A DNA stretch of 64,000 bases from DASSUW01 sp963759375 (lineage in GTDB: Bacteria > Actinomycetota > Thermoleophilia > Solirubrobacterales > Solirubrobacteraceae). Where the stretch lies: the NCBI GenBank assembly GCA_963759375.1, contig CAVWYY010000006.1:663236-727235 (forward strand). Reading direction: 5' to 3'. Numbering within the stretch: the first letter of the stretch is position 1; each line of letters begins with the position of its first letter. The position numbers and the translations under genes are program-made. The notes below the pieces were generated by a model that saw only the letters and a program-made list of their open reading frames with translations, was not told where the DNA came from and did not search any database. Positions 42,384-50,218 of this stretch are shown piece after piece.

Positions 42384-43198
42384 CCCACGCGGCCCCAGCA
42401 CTGGAGGAGCGTGAAGGTCGTGCCCCAGCGGCCGGGTTCCTGTAGCTCGACCTCACCCGCGTGGCGAAGCCGCTCCAGCTCGTCGGCGCTGACCAGGCTC
42501 AGCAGCCGGTTCTCCAGAGCCGTGGCGAATTGCAGCGGCAGGCGCAGGTAGGGGTGACCTGGGGGAAGCGCCACCACCTCTGCTCTGACGTTCCCCTCGA
42601 TGCCGAACTCGCGCAGCAGGTGGAGGTGGTTGCGCCCCGCCTTCCAGTTCCCGCCGCTCGCCAGGAACGCCTCCTCGATCAGCTCGATCAGCCGCTCGAG
42701 CGCGGGCGCGGGAGGGTTGTAGTGCCACGAGCCCGTGTCGGGGTCCTCCAGCACGATGGTGCCGCCCGGGCGAGCGAGCCGCACGTAGGTCTCCATCTGC
42801 TCGTGGGCGCGCCCGAGGGGGCAGATCTCAGCGCGGGCGTGGACGAGGTCGAACGAGTCCGGCTCGAGCTCGCTTGCGAAGAGGTCGTCCTTCACGAGGC
42901 CGACGTTCCCGAGAGCCTCCCCGGCCGCGAACCGATCGGCGGCGGCGAGCATCGCCTCGTCGACGTCGGTGCCAGTCACCTCGCCGTCGGGACCGACCCA
43001 CTCGCTCAACACCCGGAGCCACCCGAGAACGCCGCAGCCGACGTCAAGCGCGTGGCCCCCGCCGCCGTCACCGATCTCATTGAGCAACCGCCGACCGCTC
43101 GGCTCCAAGACTCGTGACTGAAGCTCGAGCCGCTCGAGTTCTGAGGCCTGTCCCGTCAGCAGGTACTCGCGGTTTTCGCTTGGGCGCGCAATCGACAT
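42380..43198 (-). CDS. SAM-dependent methyltransferase
   Basis: This 272-residue class I methyltransferase has motif I A-L-D-V-G-C-G-V-L-G-W, acidic G-T-D-V-D-E-A-M, ELEPDSFDLVHARAEICPLG (motif IV region) and RPGGTIVLEDPDTG (post-motif). Similar proteins methylate small hydroxylated metabolites. Its stop overlaps the ATG of the FAD oxidase by 4 bp (ATGA), so the pair is an operon, possibly modifying one secondary metabolite. Substrate unknown. Confidence 0.85.
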   Translation of the reverse strand: MSIARPSENREYLLTGQASELERLELQSRVLEPSGRRLLNEIGDGGGGHALDVGCGVLGWLRVLSEWVGPDGEVTGTDVDEAMLAAADRFAAGEALGNVGLVKDDLFASELEPDSFDLVHARAEICPLGRAHEQMETYVRLARPGGTIVLEDPDTGSWHYNPPAPALERLIELIEEAFLASGGNWKAGRNHLHLLREFGIEGNVRAEVVALPPGHPYLRLPLQFATALENRLLSLVSADELERLRHAGEVELQEPGRWGTTFTLLQCWGRVG

Positions 43199-43324
43199 CC
43201 TTCGGCTCCTTGCTGCAGTCGCTTGAGGACGCCGAGTATCGGCGCGCTGGGGATCGGTGTCTTCGCCTCAACGAGCCAACTCTGAGCTTGGCCTGTTGAG
43301 GCCATGCGGGCGAAGCCCGTGGCC

Positions 43325-45001
43325 TTACAGCAGCTTCAGCCGGTGCGCCTCCGCGACCGCCGAGGCCCGCGAGGAGCAGCCGAGCCTGGCGTACGCGTTC
43401 TGAAGGTGGCGGTGAACGGTGTGTCTGCTGAGCACGAGGCGCTTCGCGATCTGGATGTCCGTGAGACCCTGCGAGACCAGCCGCACGACCTCGAGCTGGC
43501 GGCGAGTGAGGAGCTCATCGCATGGCACGGCGGACGTGGACGCCCGCGTCCCATGCGCCCCGACCAGCTCCCGCGCCCGGGCAGCTTCGGCAGCAGCCCC
43601 GATCTCGTCCAGACGCTCGAGTGCCAGCACCGCTTGCCGCGCGGCTGCGTCCTCGCGGCCTGACGCGGCGAGCACACGCGCGAGCGCGATCCGCGCTCGC
43701 GCGAGTTCGAAAGCGCCCCCGCTCGTGGCGAACAGGTCGACGGCTTCCTCGAGCTCCGCGCGCGCGGTCTGATCGTCGCCCGCGGCGGCCGCTACGAGCC
43801 CCTCGCACAAGCGCGCCGTCGCATGCAGTGGACGCGTTCCCACCGCCTCCGCGATCGAACGCAGCTCCGAGAGATGAGCAGCAGCTGCGTCGGTCTCGCC
43901 CGCGGCCGCCTTGGCCCTCACCATCACCTCCACCGGAGCCAGCCGCAGAGTCCTGTTCTCCACCGGAATGCGTCGCAGGACCGGCTCGAGCAGATCACCG
44001 GCCGCCGACGTATCGCCGAGGTCGACGAACATGTCGGCCAGCACCACCGGCGTGAGCGCGTTGCCCTCGGCTCGACCGAGGAGCTCCTGCGCTTCGGCAA
44101 ATCGCCCCTGCCGGCGGCGCAGGTCCGCGAGCCGCACGATGGCTAGGCCGCTCCAGGTCGGCCGCTGCGCGGCGAGGTACTCGGTCGCCCCGGTGAGCTC
44201 GCGCTCGGCCTCGGCCCAGCGCCCCTGCCACGTCAACACCGCCCCGTAATGGGCTCTGCACGCCCCGGTGACGAAGTTGATCCTCATCCTGTCGCCGAAC
44301 TGCTTGACCTTGCCGCACCACTCCCCGGCCCGCTCGTAGTCGCGCACGCGCTCGCACGCGTTGAGCAACAGGCAACAGGTCCACCCCGCGGGCACGATCT
44401 CCTCGTACTCACCCGCCAGCGCCGCCGCCGCGGCCTCGTCGAGGCAGCCCATGCCGGCCTGCGTCTCACCTTCGGTCACGAGCGCGACGCCCTCGACGGA
44501 CAGCGCGAACATCTCCAGCGAGACCACGCCGAGCCGGCGGCCGAGTTCGCGGGCCCGGACGCCGAGCTCTCTCGCCTTCGGCTGATCGCCCTCAGCTATC
44601 GCCATGTAGCCACGCAGCGCGTCGAGCCACCCGTGCTCCGCACAGAGCTCGGCCCCCTCGAGGATGCGGGCCGCGCGCCGGTACCAGCCGCTGGCGATCG
44701 CGCGCTCGCCCCGAAACACCATGTGATCGTTGGCGAGCCAGATCGCCAACATCCCGGCCCGCCGCACGTCTCCCTCCCGGCGGCAAAGCCGGTAGGCGCG
44801 CTCGCGCGCCTCAAGGCAGGTGGGCACGTCCTCGACCCACCACGCAGCCCAACTCAGCCCCTCCAGCGCCTCGACCGTCTCGCGAACCTCGAGCTCCCGC
44901 TCGAAGACCGCCCGCGCCTCCTCCCAGTTCCCGCGCGCGAGCGCCGCTTGGCCATCCCGACCCCGTCCGCTCGAAGACGCGATCTCAGCCATGTGCGACA
45001 C
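43325..45001 (-). CDS. LuxR-family transcriptional regulator with TPR-like helical repeats
   Basis: This 558-residue protein is mostly helical repeats of the tetratricopeptide type (for example ARGNWEEARAVFERELEVRE and LTWQGRWAEAERELTGATEYLA). It ends in a LuxR helix-turn-helix, LTRRQLEVVRLVSQGLTDIQIAKRLVLSRHTVHRHLQNAYARLG. It lacks the N-terminal AAA ATPase of full MalT/LAL regulators, so signals are probably sensed by the TPR arm. Start GTG 45001 or ATG 44992. A MerR-type operator half lies upstream at 45072. Confidence 0.87.
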   Translation of the reverse strand: MSHMAEIASSSGRGRDGQAALARGNWEEARAVFERELEVRETVEALEGLSWAAWWVEDVPTCLEARERAYRLCRREGDVRRAGMLAIWLANDHMVFRGERAIASGWYRRAARILEGAELCAEHGWLDALRGYMAIAEGDQPKARELGVRARELGRRLGVVSLEMFALSVEGVALVTEGETQAGMGCLDEAAAAALAGEYEEIVPAGWTCCLLLNACERVRDYERAGEWCGKVKQFGDRMRINFVTGACRAHYGAVLTWQGRWAEAERELTGATEYLAAQRPTWSGLAIVRLADLRRRQGRFAEAQELLGRAEGNALTPVVLADMFVDLGDTSAAGDLLEPVLRRIPVENRTLRLAPVEVMVRAKAAAGETDAAAAHLSELRSIAEAVGTRPLHATARLCEGLVAAAAGDDQTARAELEEAVDLFATSGGAFELARARIALARVLAASGREDAAARQAVLALERLDEIGAAAEAARARELVGAHGTRASTSAVPCDELLTRRQLEVVRLVSQGLTDIQIAKRLVLSRHTVHRHLQNAYARLGCSSRASAVAEAHRLKLL

Positions 45002-45071
45002 ACTAGCCCCGGGCTGTCACATCGCGGGTCTCCTTCAGTCGGCGCAGGCTGGTCCGAGGCAGCCTCCACCC

Positions 45072-45087
45072 TGAAGCCGTGTTGAAG
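45072..45087. promoter_or_regulatory. Second MerR-operator-like site
   Basis: TGAAGCCGTGTTGAAG differs by one base from TGAAGTCGTGTTGAAG at 45595-45610. Read on the minus strand it follows a TTGACT box with a long spacer, pointing toward the LuxR-TPR gene at 45001. It lies just 3' of the merR gene, so the regulator gene is flanked by two copies of its probable operator. Confidence 0.5.
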
Positions 45088-45100
45088 TCAAGCGCCGCGG

Positions 45101-45574
45101 TCAGCGACGTTCGCGCGCCTTGACCGGCCGGACGTCGAGGTCGATGTCGCCCTCGGGCGGTATCAGCGTGGGATCGACGAACAGGCCGCAGACGTCCACG
45201 CTCGCGCAGTCGCAGGACTGCGCGACCTGGAGCCAGTGCTTGACCGCCTGCGCGCGGGCGATCAGGGCGTCGATGTGCGGGAGCTTGTCGTGAGCGAGCT
45301 CGCGGATGTGGCGGCTGGCGTCCGCGCCGCGATTGCCGGGACCGGTGAGCGGCGCGATCTCCTCCAGCGTCAGGCCCGCGCGCTGGGCAACGTCGATGAT
45401 CGACAGCCGGTGCAGCACGTCGTCGCGGTAGCGGCGCTGGCCGGCGACACGGTCGGCCTCGGGCAGCACGCCGACTCGTTCGTAGAAGCGGATGTGGGAG
45501 GTGTTCAGCCCGGCGCGCTCGGCGACCTGGCCGATCGTCAGCGGCGGCTCGTTGGAGGTGGTCGGTGATGCCAT
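45101..45574 (-). CDS. MerR-family regulator, SoxR-like
   Basis: ATG 45574 (MASPTTSNEPPLTIGQ) is preferred. The product has the MerR helix-turn-helix (LTIGQVAERAGLNTSHIRFYERVGVLPEADRVAGQRRY), a dimerisation helix and a C-terminal Cys cluster S-C-D-C-A-S-V-D-V-C. SoxR binds a 2Fe-2S cluster with a C-x2-C-x-C-x5-C set; here one Cys of that set seems to be missing (C-x-C-x5-C), so the cofactor, redox cluster or metal, is uncertain. Divergent from the small gene at 45631. Confidence 0.85.
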   Translation of the reverse strand: MASPTTSNEPPLTIGQVAERAGLNTSHIRFYERVGVLPEADRVAGQRRYRDDVLHRLSIIDVAQRAGLTLEEIAPLTGPGNRGADASRHIRELAHDKLPHIDALIARAQAVKHWLQVAQSCDCASVDVCGLFVDPTLIPPEGDIDLDVRPVKARERR

Positions 45575-45588
45575 CTGCGCGGAGGTCC

Positions 45589-45619
45589 TTGACTTGAAGT
45601 CGTGTTGAAGGTGCACAGT
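45589..45619 (+). promoter_or_regulatory. MerR-type promoter/operator with 19-bp spacer
   Basis: TTGACT (45589-45594), 19 bases, then CACAGT (45614-45619) is the over-long spacer that MerR-family activators correct by DNA twisting. The spacer contains TGAAGTCGTGTTGAAG, repeated near 45072. Transcription would begin around 45625, next to GTG 45625/ATG 45631, so the message may be nearly leaderless. Confidence 0.6.
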
Positions 45620-45630
45620 AGAGGGTGCCC

Positions 45631-45939
45631 ATGCCCGACCTGCCGATCGCCTGCACCCTGACGCCCGATGGCATGACCGCCCGGCTCGCGCTCATCGAGG
45701 CGCTCTCCGCCGACGGGTTGCTCGACCGCACCCCGACCGACGCCGGCTTGCGCGTGCGCCTGCGCGACACCCCGGGCATCGAGGAGCGCACCCGCGAGCT
45801 CATCGCCGCCGAGTCCAGGTGCTGCGAGTTCCTTGACTTCGTCCTCGGTCGCGAGGGCGGCGAGTTGGTGCTCGACATCTCCGGCCCCGAGGACGCGCGC
45901 CCGGTGATCGACATGTTCTTCGCGCCCGAGACGATCTGA
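45631..45939 (+). CDS. Small conserved-type protein controlled by the divergent MerR
   Basis: This 102-residue protein begins MPDLPIACTLTPDGMTARLALIEAL and contains E-S-R-C-C-E-F-L-D-F-V-L-G with a vicinal Cys pair, then ELVLDISGPEDARPVIDMFF. Small proteins with this Cys-Cys motif are often found beside metal- or redox-sensing MerR genes, but I know no function. GTG 45625 is an alternative, leaderless start. Promoter at 45589-45619. Confidence 0.72.
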   Translation: MPDLPIACTLTPDGMTARLALIEALSADGLLDRTPTDAGLRVRLRDTPGIEERTRELIAAESRCCEFLDFVLGREGGELVLDISGPEDARPVIDMFFAPETI

Positions 45940-45972
45940 CCGCGGTGAGCCCCTTGCGCTGGGCGCTGCCCG

Positions 45973-46962
45973 TCAGATCCAGTGACTGCGCTTGAACGCC
46001 AGGTATAGGAGCGCACCGACCGCGAACATGAGGCCGAGCGCGAACGGATAGCCGTACAGCCACTTCAGCTCGGGCATGTGATCGAAGTTCATGCCGTACA
46101 CCGTGCCGACGATCGACGGCGCGAACAAGATCGCCGCCCAGGCCGAGATCTTCTTGACCTCTTCGTTCTGACGGTTGGAGACCTCGCTCAGCGCCTTGGT
46201 CTCCAGCGTGAGATTGACGTTGAGGATGTTCTGCAACAGCTCGCGAAACCCGTCGGCCCGCTCTAGCAGGCGCAGCGCATGGTCCTGAACGTCACGCAGG
46301 TAGCGGCTCTCCTCGTCGTCGACCGCCGGTGCGTCCATGAGCCGTTGCAACATCGCGTCGAGCGGCTTGGTGGCGCGCTGGAAGACGATCACCTCACGCG
46401 TGAGTTGGTAGATGCGCCGCGAGACGTCGGCGCCCACCCCCACCCCGAACACCTCGTCCTCGATCTCGTCGATGTCGTTCTCCAACCCATCGACCACCGG
46501 GGCGTAGTCGTCGACCACGCGATCCATGATCGCGTGCAGGATCGCCACCGGCCCGCGGCGCAGGAGATCCGGCCGCGCCTCGAGCCCGGTCCGGACGTCG
46601 CCCAGGTCCGGGGCCTCGCCGTGACGCACCGTGATCACGAACTCGGGTCCGGCGAACACGTGCACCTCGCCGAACTCCACGGTCTCCGTCTCGTCGACGT
46701 ACCGCGCCGGGAGCAGGACGCAGAACAGGGTGTCGCCGTAGCGTTCGAGCTTGGCCCGTTGGTGCGCGTTCACCGCGTCCTCGACCGCGAGCTCGTGCAA
46801 CGCGAACTCACGTGTGACCTCCGCGAACTCCTCGCGCGTGGGGCGATACAGGCCGATCCAGGCGATCCCCCCTCCCGTGCGGCAGGTCGCAGCCATGTCC
46901 GCGAAGTCCGTGGGCTCGGCGACCCGCTCGCCGTCGCGGTAGATGGCACGAGCGACGATCAC
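45973..46962 (-). CDS. corA: CorA-family magnesium/cobalt transporter
   Basis: GTG 46962, preceded by GAGGGG, gives 329 residues. The N-terminal soluble funnel domain (about 1-260) leads to the stalk helix and two C-terminal membrane helices separated by the selectivity motif Y-G-M-N-F at the end of TM1. The Arg/Lys-rich tail F-K-R-S-H-W-I is typical. Pentameric channel for Mg2+ uptake (or Co/Ni). Convergent with the small MerR-controlled gene and monocistronic. Confidence 0.93.
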   Translation of the reverse strand: MIVARAIYRDGERVAEPTDFADMAATCRTGGGIAWIGLYRPTREEFAEVTREFALHELAVEDAVNAHQRAKLERYGDTLFCVLLPARYVDETETVEFGEVHVFAGPEFVITVRHGEAPDLGDVRTGLEARPDLLRRGPVAILHAIMDRVVDDYAPVVDGLENDIDEIEDEVFGVGVGADVSRRIYQLTREVIVFQRATKPLDAMLQRLMDAPAVDDEESRYLRDVQDHALRLLERADGFRELLQNILNVNLTLETKALSEVSNRQNEEVKKISAWAAILFAPSIVGTVYGMNFDHMPELKWLYGYPFALGLMFAVGALLYLAFKRSHWI

Positions 46963-47184
46963 ACCCCTCAATCTACGGCCTGGACGACCCCGATCCGCTG
47001 CGGTGCACCGCCGACGGAGGCGATCGACGCAGCGTGGCACCGCCACGACGACTGATGTAGTCGGACCTCGGCGATCGCCGGACCCGCGAACACCGTCCAT
47101 GGACCGTCGGTGGCGCCGGCTATCAACGCGTCCAGCCCGGCGAGCTGATCAGTCGAAAGTCGCGCGGCGGCGGCTCACAGTCCT

Positions 47185-47640
47185 TCAGTGGTCTGCACGG
47201 ATGACGGTCTCCACCAGGCCGGTGAGAACGTCGTAGACGTGCCCGGACACCGCAACGCGCGGCGAGATTGCCGGTGCGGAGCGGAGGCGCTCGACGTCGT
47301 GGGTAGCGGTCGCCTCGGGGTCGACTACGGCGCGCTCACGCAAGGATGATTCATCCGCGCCGATCCGCTCGGCGTAGCGGCGGCGGAAGGTGTCGTCGGC
47401 GAGCGCCCCGGCTCCGCACTGCGTGTGGTGGATGACGGCGACCTCGAACAGCGGGCCGTCGGGTAGGGCGTTCTCGGCGATCTGGCCGATGAAGGCGACG
47501 TCGTCGATCACCTGCTCGGTGACGCGCCCACCGACGTTGCGGACGACCATCGCGTCGCTGAGTCTGAGGCCGAGGAAGTGTGCGGGGTCGACGCGCGGGT
47601 CGAGGCACGTGATCACCAACAGGCGCAGGGTGGGGAACAC
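47185..47640 (-). CDS. Beta-type carbonic anhydrase, 5' end uncertain
   Basis: The zinc site is complete: C-L-D-P-R (Cys and Asp), H-H-T-Q-C-G-A-G (His and Cys). The first normal start is GTG 47640, but the frame is open back to the upstream ABC permease stop at 47731-47733, and that extension (LHTANIAAALERNRGFAAAGG then GAVVFPTLR) looks like the true N-terminus of the family. No ATG, GTG or TTG exists there; a CTG at 47718 lies seven bases after AGGGGGA. The enzyme interconverts CO2 and bicarbonate. Confidence 0.85.
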   Translation of the reverse strand: MFPTLRLLVITCLDPRVDPAHFLGLRLSDAMVVRNVGGRVTEQVIDDVAFIGQIAENALPDGPLFEVAVIHHTQCGAGALADDTFRRRYAERIGADESSLRERAVVDPEATATHDVERLRSAPAISPRVAVSGHVYDVLTGLVETVIRADH

Positions 47641-47730
47641 GACGGCGCCTTCATGGCCACCGGCGGCAGCGAAGCCGCGGTTGCGTTCGAGCGCTGCCGC
47701 GATGTTGGCCGTGTGCAGTGTGGGTTCCCC

Positions 47731-48492
47731 CTAGGAGATCTTGCGGCGGTAGGTGAGCATGGCGAAGGTGTAGGCGACGATGAGGATGCCGACGAGCCAG
47801 GCGAGGGCGATCCAGATGTCGTTACCGACCGGCTGTTGTGTGAGCAGGTCGCGGATCGCGTTGACGATGGTCGTCACGGGTTGGTTCTCGGCGAAGGCGC
47901 GCACCGCGTCGGGCATGGTGTCGGTGGGCACGAATGCCGAGCTGATGAAGGGCAGGAAGATGATCGGGTAGGCGAACGCGCTCGCGCCGTCCGGGGAGTT
48001 GGCGGTGAGGCCGGGGATGACGGCGAGCCACGTCAACGCGAGGGTGAACAGGATCAGGATGCCGGCGACCGCGAGCCATGCCAGCACTCCCGCGCCCGAG
48101 TGGAAGCCCATCACGAGGGCGACGAGCACGACGACCACGACCGAGATCAGATTCGCGACCAGCGAGGTCAGCACGTGCGCCCACAGCACGGACGATCGTG
48201 CGATCGGCATCGACTGGAATCGCTCGAAGATGCCGCTCTGCTTGTCCAGGAAGAGCCGGAATGCGGTGTAGGAGATGCCCGAGGCGATCGTGATGAGCAG
48301 GATGCCGGGCAGCAGGTAGTTCACGTAGGAGTCTGACCCTGTGTTGATCGCGCCGCCGAACACGTAGACGAACAGCAGCAGGAAGGCGATCGGCATGATC
48401 GTGGTCGTGATGATGGTGTCCGGGCTGCGCGTGATGTGGCGAAGGGATCGTCCCGTCAGGGCGGCGGTGTTGCCGAAGAAGTGCGTGGTCAT
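47731..48492 (-). CDS. ABC-2 type transporter permease (DrrB-like)
   Basis: This 253-residue protein has six membrane helices and DrrB/ABC-2 signatures: SLRHITRSPDTIITTTIMPIAFLLLFVYVFGGAI, LPGILLITIASGISYTAFRLFLDKQSGIFERFQSMPIARSSVLWA and SAFVPTDTMPDAVRAFAENQPVTTIVNAIRDLL. With the ATPase gene upstream it forms a drug exporter. It follows that gene by 9 bp, in an operon starting with PadR. Confidence 0.9.
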   Translation of the reverse strand: MTTHFFGNTAALTGRSLRHITRSPDTIITTTIMPIAFLLLFVYVFGGAINTGSDSYVNYLLPGILLITIASGISYTAFRLFLDKQSGIFERFQSMPIARSSVLWAHVLTSLVANLISVVVVVLVALVMGFHSGAGVLAWLAVAGILILFTLALTWLAVIPGLTANSPDGASAFAYPIIFLPFISSAFVPTDTMPDAVRAFAENQPVTTIVNAIRDLLTQQPVGNDIWIALAWLVGILIVAYTFAMLTYRRKIS

Positions 48493-48501
48493 GGTTGGTC
48501 C

Positions 48502-49261
48502 TTACTCGTCTGTGCCGACGAGGGCGAAGAAGACGTCTTCGAGGGTCGGCTGCTTTTCGACGTATTCGACCTTGGCGGGCGGGAGCAGTTGCTTGAGCTC
48601 GGTGAGGGTGCCGTTGACGAGGATGCGGCCCTGGTGGAGGATCGCGATCCGGTCGGCGAGGTGTTCGGCCTCGTCCAGGTACTGCGTCGTGAGCAGCACC
48701 GTGGTGCCGTGCTCGGCGAGCTCCTTGATGGTCTGCCAGACCTCGATGCGCCCCTGGGGGTCGAGCCCGGTCGTCGGCTCGTCGAGGAAGATGACCGGCG
48801 GATCCCCGATCAGGCTCATCGCGATGTCGAGGCGGCGGCGCATGCCACCCGAATACGTCGACACCTTCCGCGCGGCCGCGTCGGTCAGCGAGAAGCGATC
48901 GAGCAGGTCATCCGCGATCGCGCCCGGGTCCTTGACCTGCCGCAGCTTGGCGACCAGGACGAGGTTCTCCCGCCCGCTGAGGATTTCGTCGACGGCCGCG
49001 AACTGGCCGGTGAGGCTGATCGACTGCCGGACGTCCGCCGCCAGCGTGGCGACATCGAAGCCGTTGACGCTGACATGTCCCGGCGTCGGCCTTGAGCAGC
49101 GTGGACAGGATCTTCACGACCGTGGTCTTGCCGGCGCCGTTGGAGCCGAGCAGAGCGAAGATGCTGCCGCGCGGCACGTCGAAGTCCACGCCGCGCAGCA
49201 CCTCCAGCTTCTTGTAGGACTTCTCCAGACCCCGGACGTGAATGGCTGCGTCGGGGGTCAT
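48502..49261 (-). pseudogene. ABC transporter ATPase (DrrA-like) with one-base frame break
   Basis: ATG 49261 overlaps the DUF1048 stop (ATGA). The first part, IHVRGLEKSYKKLEVLRGVDF with Walker A G-S-N-G-A-G-K-T-T, runs to about 49079. The rest, from VSVNGFDVATLAADVRQSIS through signature Y-S-G-G-M-R-R-R, Walker B V-I-F-L-D-E-P and the DrrA-type tail TLEDVFFAL, is in another frame to the stop at 48502. One extra base near 49074-49078 (ACATGTC) explains it. Otherwise complete at about 252 residues. Needed to power the DrrB-like permease. Confidence 0.82.
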
Positions 49262-49623
49262 CGCTGTTGCCCCCGCTCCGCGTCCTCGATCGCCTTGGTC
49301 AGGCGAGCGCGTTCCTTGTCGATCCATTGCTTGCCGGTGTAGGCCTGGGCGAACGTCTCGGCGAACTCGACCGGGTCGTCACCGACGATCGCGCGCACGG
49401 GCGTGCCGTCGGCTGCGGCACGCTCCCACAGGTCGGCGAAGTCGCCGAACATCTTGACGATGGTGTCGCCGTCCGTGACGCCCCCGTAGTACATGAAGTA
49501 CCGCTGCAGAGCCTTCGCGACGCTGCCGTACGGCTCGGGGAGGGCCTCGATGCGGGCCTTGTATGCCCGCCACTGCTTCTTCTGCTCAAGCGATCCCGTG
49601 ATGGTCTCGATCCAGTTGGGCAT
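49258..49623 (-). CDS. DUF1048-family protein
   Basis: This 121-residue helical protein (MPNWIETITGSLEQKKQWRAYKARIEALPEPY, then AKALQRYFMYYGGVTDGDTIVKMFGDFADLWERAAADG) matches DUF1048, small cytoplasmic proteins regularly found between a PadR regulator and a membrane or ABC gene. AGGAGAG precedes the ATG. The role is unknown; its fixed position suggests it helps the regulator or the exporter. Confidence 0.87.
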   Translation of the reverse strand: MPNWIETITGSLEQKKQWRAYKARIEALPEPYGSVAKALQRYFMYYGGVTDGDTIVKMFGDFADLWERAAADGTPVRAIVGDDPVEFAETFAQAYTGKQWIDKERARLTKAIEDAERGQQR

Positions 49624-49625
49624 GA

Positions 49626-49979
49626 TCAGTTCTCTCCTGCGTCGATCTCGTCGGTGTGTTCACGGTGGAGCTGTTCGATGCGTTCTGTGAGGAAGCTCCA
49701 CGTCCGCCAGAACTCTTCGAGATATGCCTGTCCCTGAGCGTTGAGGGAATAGACCTTGCGCGGCGGCCCCTTCTCGGACGGGACCTTCTCCACGTCGACG
49801 AGGCCGCGCTGCTCGCTCCTGACCAGCAGGGCGTAGACCGTGCCCTCGGCGATGTCGGAGAACCCCTGATCGCGCAGCCACGCCGTGATCTCGTAGCCGT
49901 ACGCGGACCGGCCGGACAGGACCGCGAGGACGATCCCCTCCAGCGTGCCCTTCAGCATCTCCGTCATCTGCTTGCCCAC
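49626..49979 (-). CDS. PadR-family transcriptional regulator
   Basis: GTG 49979 follows the ideal site AAGGAGG. This 117-residue protein has the PadR winged helix: MLKGTLEGIVLAVLSGRSAYGYEITAWL, EGTVYALLVRSEQRGLVDVEKV and RKVYSLNAQGQAYLEEFWRTWSFL, then the short dimer helix. PadR proteins repress their own drug-export operons and are released by the drug. First gene of the operon with DUF1048, DrrA and DrrB; the palindrome at 50005-50026 is its likely operator. Confidence 0.92.
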   Translation of the reverse strand: MGKQMTEMLKGTLEGIVLAVLSGRSAYGYEITAWLRDQGFSDIAEGTVYALLVRSEQRGLVDVEKVPSEKGPPRKVYSLNAQGQAYLEEFWRTWSFLTERIEQLHREHTDEIDAGEN

Positions 49980-50004
49980 GGAACCTCCTTCAGCTACTCA
50001 GTGA

Positions 50005-50026
50005 TACTTGGTACTGGTACATAGTA
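50005..50026. promoter_or_regulatory. PadR operator candidate (perfect interrupted palindrome)
   Basis: TACT-TGG-TAC-TG-GTA-CAT-AGTA: the outer TACT/AGTA and inner TAC/GTA are exact inverted repeats around a central TG, with variable 3-base spacers. It lies 26-47 bases upstream of the PadR start, in the only AT-rich stretch of the region. Consistent with autorepression of the export operon. Confidence 0.7.
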
Positions 50027-50218
50027 GCACTGACTAGCGGCGGCGCAAGCTCCACGCCGATGGGTCAGCCGAAGCACCGCGGCTGCTGTTCACATCGAAC
50101 TAGCGAACGGGCTCTGCGCGGCGCTGTCGCGTGTCCCTCAACGCAGCAGGGGCCGGCGTTGTCGGTTACGACGATCCGGGATCTCCCGCTTGAGACCGCG
50201 GCGAGTCATACTCGCGGC

